Shown piece after piece: positions 50,450 through 60,296 of a DNA stretch of 64,000 nucleotides; within the stretch, counting starts at the first letter, position 1, and every line of letters starts with the position of its first letter. The stretch spans positions 20,750-84,749 of the forward strand of contig JADJXL010000006.1 in NCBI GenBank assembly GCA_016715885.1, given 5' to 3'. Position numbers and translations under genes: made by a program. The notes below the pieces were generated by a model. The model saw only the letters and a list, made by a program, of their open reading frames with translations. It was not told the DNA's origin and made no database searches. This DNA is from Polyangiaceae bacterium. Lineage in GTDB: Bacteria > Myxococcota_A > Polyangia > Polyangiales > Polyangiaceae.

Positions 50450-50773
50450 TCAATGCCTCCACAACGGCGGCACAACCTTCAGTTGCAGCTTGTGACCCTG
50501 GTGCTGTTCGCAAAATGTCGCCATGTCTGACAGCGTCTCCGGGTTTTTTGCATAAAACTCGTCGAAATTCTCGATGTCGAAAATCGCATCCAGAGCCTTT
50601 CGTTCGTCCTGCTGAGCATCCGCCATACACTTTTCGAACTGCTCGAACGTGATTCTCATCGCGTAACCGGCAGTGCACGTCTCGCATAGGATGACGAAAC
50701 TTGGCGTTTTCGCCAAGAATTCAATGGCCTCCTCATCAGAGGGCATCGGCAGCTTTTTGCGCCGGCGTTTCAT
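50450..50773 (-). CDS. Unknown acidic protein at the end of the partition operon
   Basis: 107 residues; basic start (MKRRRKKLPMPSDEEAIEF), then helical with five cysteines (ILCETCTAGYAMR, FCEQHQGH) that might bind zinc. It overlaps the RHH-like gene by 4 bp, so it is translationally coupled, and the operon ends in a strong terminator. Function unknown; perhaps an accessory partition or toxin-antitoxin element. Confidence 0.7.
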   Translation of the reverse strand: MKRRRKKLPMPSDEEAIEFLAKTPSFVILCETCTAGYAMRITFEQFEKCMADAQQDERKALDAIFDIENFDEFYAKNPETLSDMATFCEQHQGHKLQLKVVPPLWRH

Positions 50774-51168
50774 GTCGACCGCTTCGCCTCGATCTCGAGC
50801 CCTTCGGCTTCCAAGCAGCGCAGGACGAACTCGCGGAAGCTTGGAAAGCCCTTCTCTTTCGCTTTGTCGGTGAGGGCGTCAGCTTCGGCCTCGGGGAGCT
50901 CGATGATGACGCGTTTTTGACCGCGCATCGGCGGAATGGGCGTCGATGAAACCTTCGCGCGGTGCTGCTGCTTGTTGACGATGAAGAGCACATACGCCTT
51001 CATCGTGTCGAACGGAATGCACCGCTCGACGAGCTGCCGATGAATTGCTGGCGAAATATCCACGACCAAACGCTTTACATTTGCCGCGACTCGCTCGACG
51101 TGCGCGGTCGTCTGGATCGGTTTTACCGGGACAAATGTATCGAAGGAGAGGTCTTTTTTCTTGCCCAT
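50770..51168 (-). CDS. Small partition partner with ribbon-helix-helix-like segment (ParB/ParG-type)
   Basis: Start MGKKKDLSFDTFVPV at 51168, directly after the parA stop (51170). 132 residues. A ribbon-helix-helix pattern is visible (RLVVDISPAIHRQLVERCIPFDTMKAYVLFIV), and a second similar one near the end (KRVIIELPEAEADALTDKAKEKGFPSFREFVLRCL). Small RHH proteins next to ParA bind centromere repeats and repress the par promoter. This makes it the best candidate to bind the 12-bp palindromes. Assignment is by context and motif. Confidence 0.72.
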   Translation of the reverse strand: MGKKKDLSFDTFVPVKPIQTTAHVERVAANVKRLVVDISPAIHRQLVERCIPFDTMKAYVLFIVNKQQHRAKVSSTPIPPMRGQKRVIIELPEAEADALTDKAKEKGFPSFREFVLRCLEAEGLEIEAKRST

Positions 51169-51169
51169 G

Positions 51170-51799
51170 TCATTTACGCCCCGCCAAAGCCAAAGCCTCA
51201 TCGCACAATGCACGAACGGGAGTCCTCGCCTCTTTCGCAAGCGGCGTCCATGTCCCCATGAGCGCCTCGACGTAAGCTGTGCGCTGCGGCAGCGCCGTCT
51301 TCGAAACGCGGGCGCCATCGACTTGCGTTGCCAGCTTGTTGAGCGTCTCGACGAGCAAACGGCTCACGACGGATCGGGGCATCGTTCGATTCGCCACGAG
51401 CAGAGCCGGCAGCGGCGACGTTCGGCGCTTATTTGCTTCGCGCAAGGTCTCGACGAGCAGCCCCGTAGCGGCATAGTCGAGCGGGCCGGGCATGACGGGG
51501 ACCAAAGCCACGTCGGAGGCAATCGCGGCCGCGATGCATTGGTCACCATATCGGGGCGGACAATCGAGGACGTTCATGTCGACGTCGGAGCGTTCCGTTT
51601 TTTTCGGACGAATCTTCTCGACGCGTTCGACCATCAGGTTCGACTTCGACCAACTCTGCCACGCCATGGCGCTGTTCTGAGGATCACAATCCGAGAGGAG
51701 CACTCGATGCCCACGTTGCGCGAGTTCGTTTGCGAGCAAGATCGATAGCGTGGTCTTCCCTACGCCGCCTTTGAAGTTCATCACCGCGATGGTCAACAT
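51170..51799 (-). CDS. parA: ParA-family partition ATPase
   Basis: Start MLTIAVMNFKGGVGKTTLS at 51799; 209 residues, the short plasmid ParA/MinD type. Deviant Walker A KGGVGKTT is at residues 10-17, Walker A' LLSDCDPQNSA, and Walker B VLDCPP. It lacks the N-terminal helix-turn-helix of long ParA, so repression must come from the small partner. Its promoter has -35 ttgcat and -10 tagggt with an operator copy filling the 17-bp spacer, predicting a very short or absent leader. It segregates the replicon by moving on nucleoid DNA. Confidence 0.92.
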   Translation of the reverse strand: MLTIAVMNFKGGVGKTTLSILLANELAQRGHRVLLSDCDPQNSAMAWQSWSKSNLMVERVEKIRPKKTERSDVDMNVLDCPPRYGDQCIAAAIASDVALVPVMPGPLDYAATGLLVETLREANKRRTSPLPALLVANRTMPRSVVSRLLVETLNKLATQVDGARVSKTALPQRTAYVEALMGTWTPLAKEARTPVRALCDEALALAGRK

Positions 51800-51818
51800 G
51801 CGCGCGACCCTAGCATGC

Positions 51819-51895
51819 GGACAGATGTACATGCAAGAGGGAAGGCGGTGCTAGAATTTAGAAGATTGGGTGCGGTGGGTTGTGGACAGATGTAC
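51819..51895 (-). promoter_or_regulatory. parA promoter with operator pair, 65 bp apart
   Basis: Proximal ggacagatgtac (51819-51830) sits exactly between ttgcat (minus-strand -35, 51836-51831) and tagggt (-10, 51813-51808), a 17-bp spacer. Distal ggacagatgtac is at 51884-51895. The start codon at 51799 is only about 9 nt past the -10, so the transcript may be leaderless. Confidence 0.8.
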
Positions 51896-51966
51896 ACGAA
51901 GCCGTCGCCCACGTCATCAATGCGTTTGGCGCTTCATGGCGAAAGCACCATCGTGCGTGGCGCTGC

Positions 51967-52269
51967 CTACCGTTTTGATTTTGCCCACCTTGGGGGGAAC
52001 TTGGCCTGTTGAGGACCTCGCTCGCGGCGCGCCAGCGAGTCGAATGCGTTTTTCCAGCGCAATTGTTCGGCCTCGATGTAAGCCTTGGCGTAGCCAAGTA
52101 CATGACCCGTTCGTTCAAGTCCCGCCATGACCACCCGGAAGTCGTTGGCCCAATCTCCTGGATAAGACTTTGGGCCATGCTCCAAACGAGCGCGAAAGAC
52201 GTCGTCAAGAAAGCGCAAAAGACTGTCAAAATTGCTGCGGATTCGTTCGTTTCCGTTTGCTTCCGCCAC
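51967..52269 (-). CDS. Unknown helical protein upstream of the partition operon
   Basis: 100 residues from a GTG start (MAEANGNERIRSNFDSLLRF), overlapping the end of the preceding gene by about 44 bp. Helical and charged (RVVMAGLERTGHVLGYAKAYIEAEQLRW), no signal. It is in the same transcript as the 52226-52672 gene, behind a copied parA promoter. Function unknown. Confidence 0.65.
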   Translation of the reverse strand: MAEANGNERIRSNFDSLLRFLDDVFRARLEHGPKSYPGDWANDFRVVMAGLERTGHVLGYAKAYIEAEQLRWKNAFDSLARRERGPQQAKFPPRWAKSKR

Positions 52270-52672
52270 CCCTTGTCAACATGTCCACGTTGAGTGTCGC
52301 CCGCTTCAGTGCAGCTCGACGCGCTTGGGGCATGCCGCCGATGAGGGCTCCGGACTCACGAGTCCGCGACTCGGTTTCGAGCTTGCGGAGCTCCTTCAAT
52401 ACAGTTCTTCGAATGGATAGTTCTGCGCCGTCACCACCATCCAGAAACCTATCGCCAAACTTGGTACGGACTGCTGCTGCGTCTGGATAACGCCCTGTTT
52501 TGCCTCCTCTTGAAGCATCCATTCCGCTACATCTCGTGCCGATGTCGGATCCAACTCCCTATAGGAATGGCGTGACGCCTTCTTATACAATTGGAATGCT
52601 CCTGAAGTCTGAAGCTCATTGTACCATACGTCGGAGGACCACTCTGGTTTTTCGGACGGCCTCCCCTACATG
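52226..52672 (-). pseudogene. Frameshifted gene joined to a copied parA promoter
   Basis: Two overlapping frames join if one base is restored near 52465. The first reads ELQTSGAFQLYKKASRHSYR through DVAEWMLQEEAKQGV; the second continues VRTKFGDRFLDGGDGAELSI to TNPQQF. The protein-like sequence begins immediately after the promoter copy, where the parA start codon is now followed at once by TAG, so the true start is unclear. It could be a real small DNA-binding protein with a sequencing indel, or a decayed gene. Confidence 0.6.
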
Positions 52673-52690
52673 CGCGCGACCCTAGCATGC

Positions 52691-52767
52691 GGACAGATGT
52701 ACATGCAATGGCGAAGTTGCGGCTAGAATACGGCTGACATGGTGCGATTGTGCGTGGACAGATGTCC
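52691..52767 (-). promoter_or_regulatory. Duplicated parA promoter block with operator pair, 65 bp apart
   Basis: Minus strand ttgcatgtacatctgtccgc atgctagggtcgcgcgcatg is identical to the block in front of parA; the match breaks right at the start codon (ATG then TAG). Operators ggacagatgtac (52691-52702) and ggacagatgtcc (52756-52767). Confidence 0.88.
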
Positions 52768-54017
52768 GCAAGTGGCAGCACCTCGTCGCAAAGCCATTGG
52801 CCGCACACCTCTACCACGTCATCTTTCCGCCAATTCCACAAGGACTTCTTTGCATCCTTCGATCGCTCGATCAGCGTTCGAAGCTTCTGCACAGGAACTG
52901 CATAGTTCATCGACGTTGCCGTTACCTTCCAGTCTGCCACTCCGATAACCTCGCCTCCGGTAAGCAACACTGGACCGCCACTGTTACCAGGCTCGATGCG
53001 TGCATCGACGCCGTAATACTCTTCTCATCTGGACCAATTGCACGACTGGTCACGCTGCCTTGAGTCACAGACCAGAATTCGCTATAGGTTCCCTTGCCAG
53101 GATGTCCAATTACGAAAATTCGTGTTGTTTGTGGAATGCTGTCAGTGGATGAAAGTCGCAAATACTCGGTACCTTGTTTTGCTATTTTTATTACCGCGAG
53201 ATCGTTCTCTTTGTCCTCGGCAAGACAAAGCACTTGCTCGAACTTTGACGTGTCCAGTAATTTTACCGCGATCCGGTGATCCAAACCGTCATCAACTTGC
53301 CGAATAACGTGATGTGCCGTCGCGATCAACCCGTCAGCGGAGACGAAAAAGCCCGTGCCTTGCGAAGTTTGCCCTCAATGTGAATGATGTCGTTTCCCTT
53401 GAATGCATACGATTCAATGAGCACAACAGCTGATTTCCACCGTGCAATCAACTCCCACTTGGGGCTAGGGTCTCGAGCCCGCGACCGCTCATGGGAGGAG
53501 GCTGAGCGATATCAGAATTAGAGGGAGGAACTGCGGTACCATTAGAGTCTCGCCGCACAAAATAAAATGCAGCCAGTCCAGTGAGTACCAATGCTGCGAC
53601 TAGCAAAGGCAGCAGCAATCGCTGCCCTGCCGACTGCGGTGCAGACGCACCAGTTGTTTGCTTGCTCAGAGGCGACGTGATCGGTGTAGACGGTGCAGGT
53701 TGCAAGACCGCTCCCTGCGAAACAATGCGTGGCGTTTCAGTCTCAACGTTCTGGGTCAATGGTGGCTGAGCTGGTGGGCTTGGTAGAGGTGTATTGGTAG
53801 TCATCCATGAAGGCTTCGCAGTCCCCGCGGCCGAAGCAGGATTCGCTGCTGGGGCAGGTGCTGGGGTCGGCGATTGCGTGGTGGAAACGGATGCAGGCGC
53901 TGATATCCCGGACGCTGCCGCAGAAGCCAGCGCAAATGGCGTGCCACAGGACGAGCACTGTCGCGCAGTGCCTGGACTGTCATGCTTGCATTTCGGGCAC
54001 GTGATTGTTCCCCACAT
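52744..54017 (-). pseudogene. Zinc-ribbon, membrane helix and trypsin-like protease gene, frameshifted
   Basis: Start MWGTITCPKCKHDSPGTARQ at 54017: a zinc ribbon (CPKC, CSSC), Pro/Ala linker, and a membrane helix (LLLPLLVAALVLTGLAAFYFV, about 130-150). After a shift near 53455 comes a trypsin-like domain: SQGTGFFVSADG, His in ATAHHVI, Asp in ENDLAVIKI; then a second shift before the Ser in RIEPGNSGGPVL. All three catalytic residues are present across frames, so the damage is one base at each of three places. The 3' end runs into the parA-promoter copy and may be cut by it. Confidence 0.75.
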
Positions 54018-54213
54018 TGGCGCTCAACCTCCATCTATGCGAAGCAGATCCCTGTGCATGAACCCGCGTTCGCTACCACAGCAGGGGCAGGTAACTTCTC
54101 GATACTTGTTGCCATTGTTATATTCCAAAATGCCGACGATATCCCTGACTTACGCCTGCATTCCGTCTCCGAAAATGGCGTCTCATCTCCGCGACGAACA
54201 ATGCACTTGTGAT

Positions 54214-56138
54214 TCAGGGCACGCTCACAGTGCTGTACCGTTGCTCGCGCCCTCGCACATACGAATTCCACACAAAGAAGACCATCACGACAATCACTAT
54301 CTTCGTTGCACCACCCCGCAGTAGCGCTCTCGGCCGCTCTAAGGGACGTGGCGCTGGCGCGTCGTCAGGAACCAATGCCGGTGCTACAAGCAAGTCGTCA
54401 GGAACCAATGCCGGTGGCGTTGGCACCTCAGCGGGAGTCGATGAAGTCGGGCCATCAACCGACGATGCCGATGGCGCCATGTCGTCAACCGTTGGCGCCA
54501 CATGGGGTGTCGAAGATGGGCTTGAAAATGCCGGGGTTGGTGATGAACAGATCCTATTAGAACACCTTAACCCTTCAATGCATTGATTAGATGCATCGCA
54601 CGCCTCGCCCTCTAACAAAGTCAAAGAAGCGGGCACACATCGTGCCCCATCGCAAATTAGCTTGTCACCACATTGGGTATTTTGGCTGCATGTTCCGCCC
54701 CTTGCGCGACGTTGTTCGGGGGAAGTTGTTGATTTGTTTGATAACAACGAGCTACAAGCCTTCAATAGGAAGGCAGAAATCCCGATAACTACTAAAATGA
54801 CGGCAACCCTCGAGAAAATGCTCCGGCGTTGAGATAATGCTCCTCCTGGGGGAGTGCTTGTAAGCGTCTGCGACTGCGTATTAGATGTTGCTGACGTCGC
54901 GGTCGGCGTTGGCGGCGGGGGTGAGCCACGGCGGTACCGGTTGCTGACCCGATTGGGCAGCACCTGGCCGTGGCGGCAGCGGTTGCTGACCCGATTGGGC
55001 AGCACCTGGCCCTGGCGGTAACGGTTGCGGCTGTTGAAGCCAAGGTGGAAGTGGTGCCGCATGTGCCTTCGCGCTCGTTGACGATCCCATGAAGGTTGCA
55101 ACCGAAGTGGAAGCACTCGAAACTGTAGCGGTTGGCCCCACAGCGATTGGTGGTGGGGTTGGAGTAGTTGATGTCGGTCTATGAAGAAACCAGTCGTTTC
55201 TTGTTAAACGTCTGCACCGGTTGCGCCGGCGCGATAATTTCGTCGAGAGGCTTTGCTTTATTGGGTGCTCCGCGACAGGCGCCAACAAGAGCATCGGAAA
55301 GTTGCTTAAAATCTTGCCTAGTTTGCTGAGATAATCGAAAAATGCCGTCGCTTTTTTACCAAGTTCAGAAGTCCTTCGGATCAAAAGAATGCCGTCTCGT
55401 CCTGCGCAATTGCGATAGTCCCAAAGCCCTGGGTCGCGGGCGAATGCAAGAATGGTCGTGTAAATCGCCACGCCGGAGAAGCGTCGATGTCCATGGTCTT
55501 TGTTTTAATCGCGTCAGCTCGCATTGGATGTTGGAAAGCTGGGTGGCCAGCATTAGCCTCCGGTTTCCCTACGAGATTGGCACAACCACGGTATCATAAT
55601 CAATCAAACGCAACGTCGGTCCTCCAGAGTCATCATTAACAAGAACGTTCTCGTGTTGGAGATCGCCGTGTGCAATGTGGTTTGCTCGCAGATCGGACAG
55701 CATGCGGCGCCACGCCTCAGCAAGGGCAACGAGTCGATGTGGATCGCGAAGGTTATTTTCGATGAAAGTCTTCAAGGGAGCACCACGCACCCACTCGAGC
55801 TGCACAATCGGATACTCACGCCCTTCTACACGAATACCCTGTTTATGAAATGCGAAATGCGCAAAATATGATAACTTATTTTGCTGGAGGTACGCACTCA
55901 CCTCGGCATATTGAGTCGCGGCATCTCCGATATCCATTGTGAAACATTTAACCGCATAATCTTTGCCCCCAGAATTCACTCGAAAAACGGACGCAAATCC
56001 GCCATTCCACGTCTTTGGCATTCCGAGAGGAGGCCCGCGCTCCGCCACACCCGCCTTGAGTTCAGGGACGAGAAAAGCCTTGGCTCCGTGCATCACGGCG
56101 TCCTGATACTTTGCGCGCGTCGGAAAGACCTGTGTCAT
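54214..56138 (-). pseudogene. Membrane protein kinase of the TerY-P type with Cys-rich tail, frameshifted
   Basis: Kinase fold from MTQVFPTRAKYQDAV: glycine loop (NGGFASVFRV), Lys in YAVKCF, catalytic loop HGDLQHENV, and DYD in place of DFG. The C-lobe continues in other frames (GHPAFQHPMR, then GVAIYTTILAFARDPGLW), the style of kinases paired with TerY vWA and PP2C proteins. Then a Pro/Gln linker with tandem PGAAQSGQQP repeats, a membrane helix (VAVILVVIGISAFLL) and an external Cys-rich module (CSQNTQCGDKLICDGARC). At least three one-base shifts. The start overlaps the PP2C end. Confidence 0.75.
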
Positions 56139-57690
56139 TGCGTCATTGCGTCAGATTGCTGGAATCGATTTGTATTTGACAACGATTGAACTTGTCGGCT
56201 GATCTTATGTGATGCTCCGTCACCCGATACTCCGCCTTCTGGAGCAGTTTCCCCCCGCATTCTGTCGCCATCCTTGTCATCATAGACAGGTTCTTGCGCC
56301 TCAAACTGGTGTTGGGCATCTTTGGGATTTGCACCGTATTTTTTGTGAGCAATCGACCCAGCCAACTATGGTCACATTGGTCACTGTGGAGGCACTTGCA
56401 CTTGGGATTGATGAGGAAACGCTTGCATCGCGACGGGAGACTGTTGCAGTGGGTGGCGTGCCTCGAGGAGGGAGCGGTTGTCGCGTTTCCCGAACTTGGT
56501 GTTACTGGAGCCGAATTTTGTGCTGAACCTCGTGTCTGGATCAAAAGAAACAAGCACTGAGACCACGGCTGAGACCACGGCCGAGACAAACATGATATTA
56601 GGGTAGCTAGGAGCTCTCCCCTTGGTGTCAGACTTATTGCGTTTAGGCTCAGCCAGTTCAATGGGTTCGTCCAGTGTCGACACTTTCCTGGACGAGGGTT
56701 TTCGAGCTGCATGGTACGCGGGCGATGGTTCGGCGAGTTTGGTAGATTCGTCCAGCGTCGATTCTTTCCTTGTAGGAGGTTTTCGAGTCGTATGGTATGC
56801 GGGCGGTGATTGCGCAGCCGATGTCTTTGCGATCGACTTCTGCTGATGATCTTGTTCGCGCGTGAAAGATCAGGAGGGCTCCGTTGCGCTCTGTACAAAT
56901 TACATCGGTATCTGGTTCCTTCTCCATTCTGACGACAAGCAGCGTGACATCATCGTTCTCCATTCTATTCGCATCGCGTTCCTGATCCTACGAGCTGGAG
57001 TAGCTCGTCTTCTGATACGATCTGGCTAATGCGATTCCACACTGGCGTTCCAGCTTCATGTCGCTGGAGCAACCATTTGCCAATCATCGGTCGCCAAATA
57101 GAGACGTCTTCCGTCGTGGCGTTGTCCTTCAAATATTGATTTCCGGCTCTGGATCGGACGGGGTGCTGAACAAACAGCGGGAGTCGAATTGAAGCCGGCG
57201 CTCGACTCCAGCAGCGGCAATGATCGCAACAAATTGTTCCCACAAACAGGAAAACGCATGCGTCCCCAATAGTCACTGCAGACCATTCCACGAGGTCGTT
57301 CTTGTGCTCAACCGCAATCCCACAGAATGTAGCAGCGCCGCGACGCCCCTGATTATTCCACCGTGCTCCACCTGCCGCAGCTTCCGCTTGGCGCTTGCGC
57401 CACTGTTCTCTTGGACCAGCGAGCCATCTTGTAAGTTCTCTTTTCGTTGGTAATCCGCTCGTACAGGCCGCGTCTACAAGAAACTGCGCCCACGGGCCTG
57501 GGAGAAACGACACGGAGGCTCCGTCCGCTACTGCGTAAACGCGAGCGGTATCATTGCCGGCCCCGCATCGTCGCTCGTGGCCTTCGCCTTTCTTGCCAAT
57601 GCGCGAAGCCGATGCCGAACCACGAGCGCCGTTCGCGACGATGAGCTAGACGCTTCTCTCAAGGAACGGTCTCCCTCTTGCGTGGTGTTT
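56135..57690 (-). pseudogene. PP2C-type phosphatase of the TerY-P triad, frameshifted
   Basis: Frames join to give KKGEGHERRCGAGND, VADGASVSFLPGPWAQFLVDAA, TIGDACVFLF, YLATDDWQM..WLLQRHEAGTPVW and ENDDVTLLVV, the ordered motifs of PP2C phosphatases (metal-binding Asp residues in ADG and in the NDD near the end). The C-terminal extension has two copies of a (S/P)PAYH.(T/A)RKP...LDE repeat and a Val/Ser-rich membrane helix. Four or more single-base shifts. In TerY-P systems the phosphatase and kinase act in signalling with a vWA protein. Confidence 0.7.
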
Positions 57691-57721
57691 GAGTGCGATC
57701 CCCCGTTCCCCTGGGCATGTA

Positions 57722-58640
57722 TCATCTTCCCGTGGGGTTACTACCGAACGCAAGCAATCGCACGAGTGTTTCGGCGTCCGCGTTATAGATGAATCCTCGT
57801 GACGACGGCGAGACGTTAAAACCTTGCGCGGCGGCTGATGCCTGGAGTGGTGCTGGCAGGACAGACGACATGCGAAATAAGAATTTCGCATACTCGTCGG
57901 GCAAAGCGCCCTCTGCATCTGGAAGAGAAAATAAGCGTGACCCTTCCGTTGCGAAATGTACATTCAGAAGGAGAGCAGAGCCATCCGACGTTTTAGATTG
58001 GATATTGCTTGGCGGCTGTCGCCGCCCGACCAACATCATCTGGTGCTCCATCGGTGATATTGATGATTACTGGAGGAAGCTATTCTCATGAGAGGCAACC
58101 CATTCACGTACCCAACCTGCGCCAAGTTCGAACGCGTCTGCCATTGGTGTAGAACCATCTGCTATGGGGTCCACCCAAACTGGGAAGGCATTTCCATGTC
58201 CACCAGACCACCTGCACCGTCAGGGACTTTTTGCTTTACCGTATCGACTCGTTGTGGTGATACCGCAACATCTGCGATCGAAACAGGCCCCTTGCCCTCC
58301 AATGTACCACGGAATGCAGATCAATTTGTCGTCCGTATCCAACCACACCGAGATCACATCGTGGCGAAAATACGTCACCCTTCTGCGCTGCGAGTGCGAT
58401 TTCACGAATCACTCCGGTTTACGGCCATCGCGCATGCTCCGTCCTTTCGACTGAAGGGATCTGCGGCATTGGGTTGCGCACCGTTGAAGCCTTCATCCAT
58501 GGGACCGGATTGATCGATCAGGATCAAGATGCATCCAGGCGTGCTTTTTCGAGAAAAGTTGCTTGTACACGTCGCCCTCAAAGATTCTGCCGTAGCCTTG
58601 CCGACACCTCTCGGGTCCCCTACTCGCGTACTTTTCACGA
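57722..58640 (-). pseudogene. vWA-domain protein (TerY-like), frameshifted
   Basis: Minus-strand reading CILILIDQSGPMDEGF contains the MIDAS motif D-x-S-x-M (DQSGPM). After a one-base shift it continues VIREIALAAQKGDVFSPR.DLGVVGYG, the usual next strands of the TerY vWA domain, and later ends GFIYNADAETLVRLLAFGSNPTGR. TerY-type proteins bind metal and form the first gene of the vWA-PP2C-kinase triad. The start codon cannot be fixed; the left limit of similarity is about 58640. Confidence 0.68.
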
Positions 58641-59192
58641 GTCCAGAGAGATGGGAGTCAGTTATCTAAGATTTTCCTTTTGTGCCGCATCGCACCCAAC
58701 CCCGCCTGCGTGTCGACTTGTCATGCGCTATGGACATATCTTGCTATCAGCAGTGGCGAGCCTTTAAGCAGTGTATTCCGCCCGCATTGAAATTTGAGTA
58801 ACCTCGGGCTACGCATATTGTCGTATTGCTGATAGGAGAAAGCCGTGCCTTGCATCATATGTACACGAAACGGTTCGGACAAATTCAAACCGCTGGACAT
58901 CTATTGTACATCTGTACACAACCGAAGTCGGCCTGTGCGTTTGCCGTTTGCTTCGTTTCCTGCTGGGGTCTCGGCCGGTTATGCATGGTTGGTTGACGCG
59001 ATGCATTGGGCAGGACCCCCCTTTGGCTGGGCAGCACCGGGCCGGGATGGCGGGGACCAGCGACGCATCAGCGACAATCTTGACCGGGATGCGCGGATCA
59101 CCGTAACAGGGCGTTACTTTCTTCCTTGACACCAAGCCTGCGGAGGTTTGACATGGTCCCTATCTTGGCAGAATAGTGAGAAGGGGTGCGTT
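58641..59192. other. 552-bp stretch with a degenerate operator pair and no firm gene
   Basis: Contains gtacatctgtac at 58906-58917 (perfect palindrome) and a half site ending atgtac at about 58864, 53 bp away. A plus-strand frame at 58845-59129 lacks protein character because it reads through the operator. Promoters for the vWA operon (minus) are expected here. Confidence 0.45.
58906..58917. promoter_or_regulatory. Operator copy with degenerate partner
   Basis: gtacatctgtac, a perfect palindrome. The nearby atatgtacacg (58857-58867) keeps only one arm. It lies upstream of the TerY-like operon on the minus strand. Confidence 0.65.
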
Positions 59193-59366
59193 ATGGAGAT
59201 CTTTCTAGTAGGGATTTGGATCGGTCTCGGCGTCACGTCGTTCAAATATCTTTTCTTTGGGGACTCAAGCGAGAAGATGGCGCCGATCCTATATGTGGTA
59301 TCCGCCGCATTTGGCCCGTTATTCATCCGGGCTGGCCTTGATCAAGCTCGTGGCCAAAGGGTTTGA
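59193..59366 (+). CDS. Small two-helix membrane protein
   Basis: 57 residues (MEIFLVGIWIGLGVTSFKYL). The first helix and a second (ILYVVSAAFGPLFI) are hydrophobic, with a charged turn between (FGDSSEK) and a basic end. A g-rich site (gagaagggg) lies 8-15 nt upstream. No family recognised. Confidence 0.5.
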   Translation: MEIFLVGIWIGLGVTSFKYLFFGDSSEKMAPILYVVSAAFGPLFIRAGLDQARGQRV

Positions 59367-59603
59367 GTGGCTCTTCAAGGGTCGAGTCTGAATTGTGCAT
59401 TGACGTTCGATCGATCCAGGCAGAGCCCGCCAAAACTGCCGTGTCGCCGCTCCCGCCATGCAAAGCCGAGCCGTTTCTCTCGGCCGCCCGAGCCTCGCTG
59501 CGACGGTAGAGCACGACCAAACACTTTACATGGGCCCGCAACTGGCTCAACGTACGGTCGTCCGTGTTGACGAGGGCCCCGGGCTCCTGTCTACTGGCGC
59601 CGA

Positions 59604-60035
59604 ATGAAGTGCCTCGTGATACTGATTTCAAGCATTTTGCCTGGCGGGCTGCGGACCGGATTGGAGCCGGAAAATTGGAGGAAGCTTTCGCAAACAGGAA
59701 CGTGTTCCGATGGCTCATCCGTCCCCGCCTCGACCACGGCCGTCAGCCTGACGCTGAAAGACGATGGCGACACCGTCACCTGGGAAGCTCCATGCGGAGC
59801 GACTGCGATTACGCCAGCGTCGATGGCGATGTTGCCAACGTGCGTCAGTATAGTTGTCCGGCGCAAGACCCAGACCGATGGCACCACCATCGCGACCACG
59901 GTTACGGACGGAAAGCTGACGTTGAACGACAACATCCTGGAGGTGGAGTTCGACCTCTCCCTGTCGCTCTCGGGCACGATTACGGGTACGTGCGACGTGG
60001 TCGCGGAAGGTTCGTTGAACCGGCTGGCAGAGTGA
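59604..60035 (+). pseudogene. Small lipoprotein gene with frameshifted signal sequence
   Basis: Begins MKCLVILIS; the next frame gives FCLAGCGPDW with a good lipobox LAGC. The main frame from about residue 35 is protein-like (TAVSLTLKDDGDTVTWEAPCG, ILEVEFDLSLSLSGTITGTC). Restoring two one-base indels joins them. Probably an exported beta-sandwich lipoprotein; function unknown. Confidence 0.55.
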
Positions 60036-60093
60036 TTTGGGCATCAACCCCCAAATCGGTGGCGGGGATGTGCGAGGCGCGAAGCTTGGATGC

Positions 60094-60173
60094 GGACAAG
60101 ATGTACATGCTCAGGTGAAAGTAGTCTACTAGTTGAGCCGATCTTGTGAGATAAGGTGTGTGGACAGATGTAC
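60094..60173. promoter_or_regulatory. Diverged parA-type operator pair, 67-68 bp apart
   Basis: ggacaagatgtac (60094-60106, one inserted a) and ggacagatgtac (60162-60173). Minus-strand context gcatgtacatcttgtccgca matches the parA promoter block, so this is another copy of it. The insertion may be a sequencing error. Confidence 0.65.
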
Positions 60174-60296
60174 ATGAGCTGGTGTGGCCACGCGGGAGAA
60201 CCTACTCGAAGACGGCGGTCCCGTTCTGCCATGGAATACTGATACCGCAGTTTCGTGCCAACCGGATTCTCCATCAAAGCGGCGGCGCATACGTCG

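Noticed and set aside
58845..59129. Plus-strand 94-codon frame
   Set aside because: Runs through an operator element, has unusual composition and no conserved pattern.
21480..60173. Paired elements as integron attC sites
   Set aside because: No integron integrase is present, most pairs are direct rather than inverted copies, and the conserved attC core sites (RYYYAAC/GTTRRRY) are not seen at the ends.
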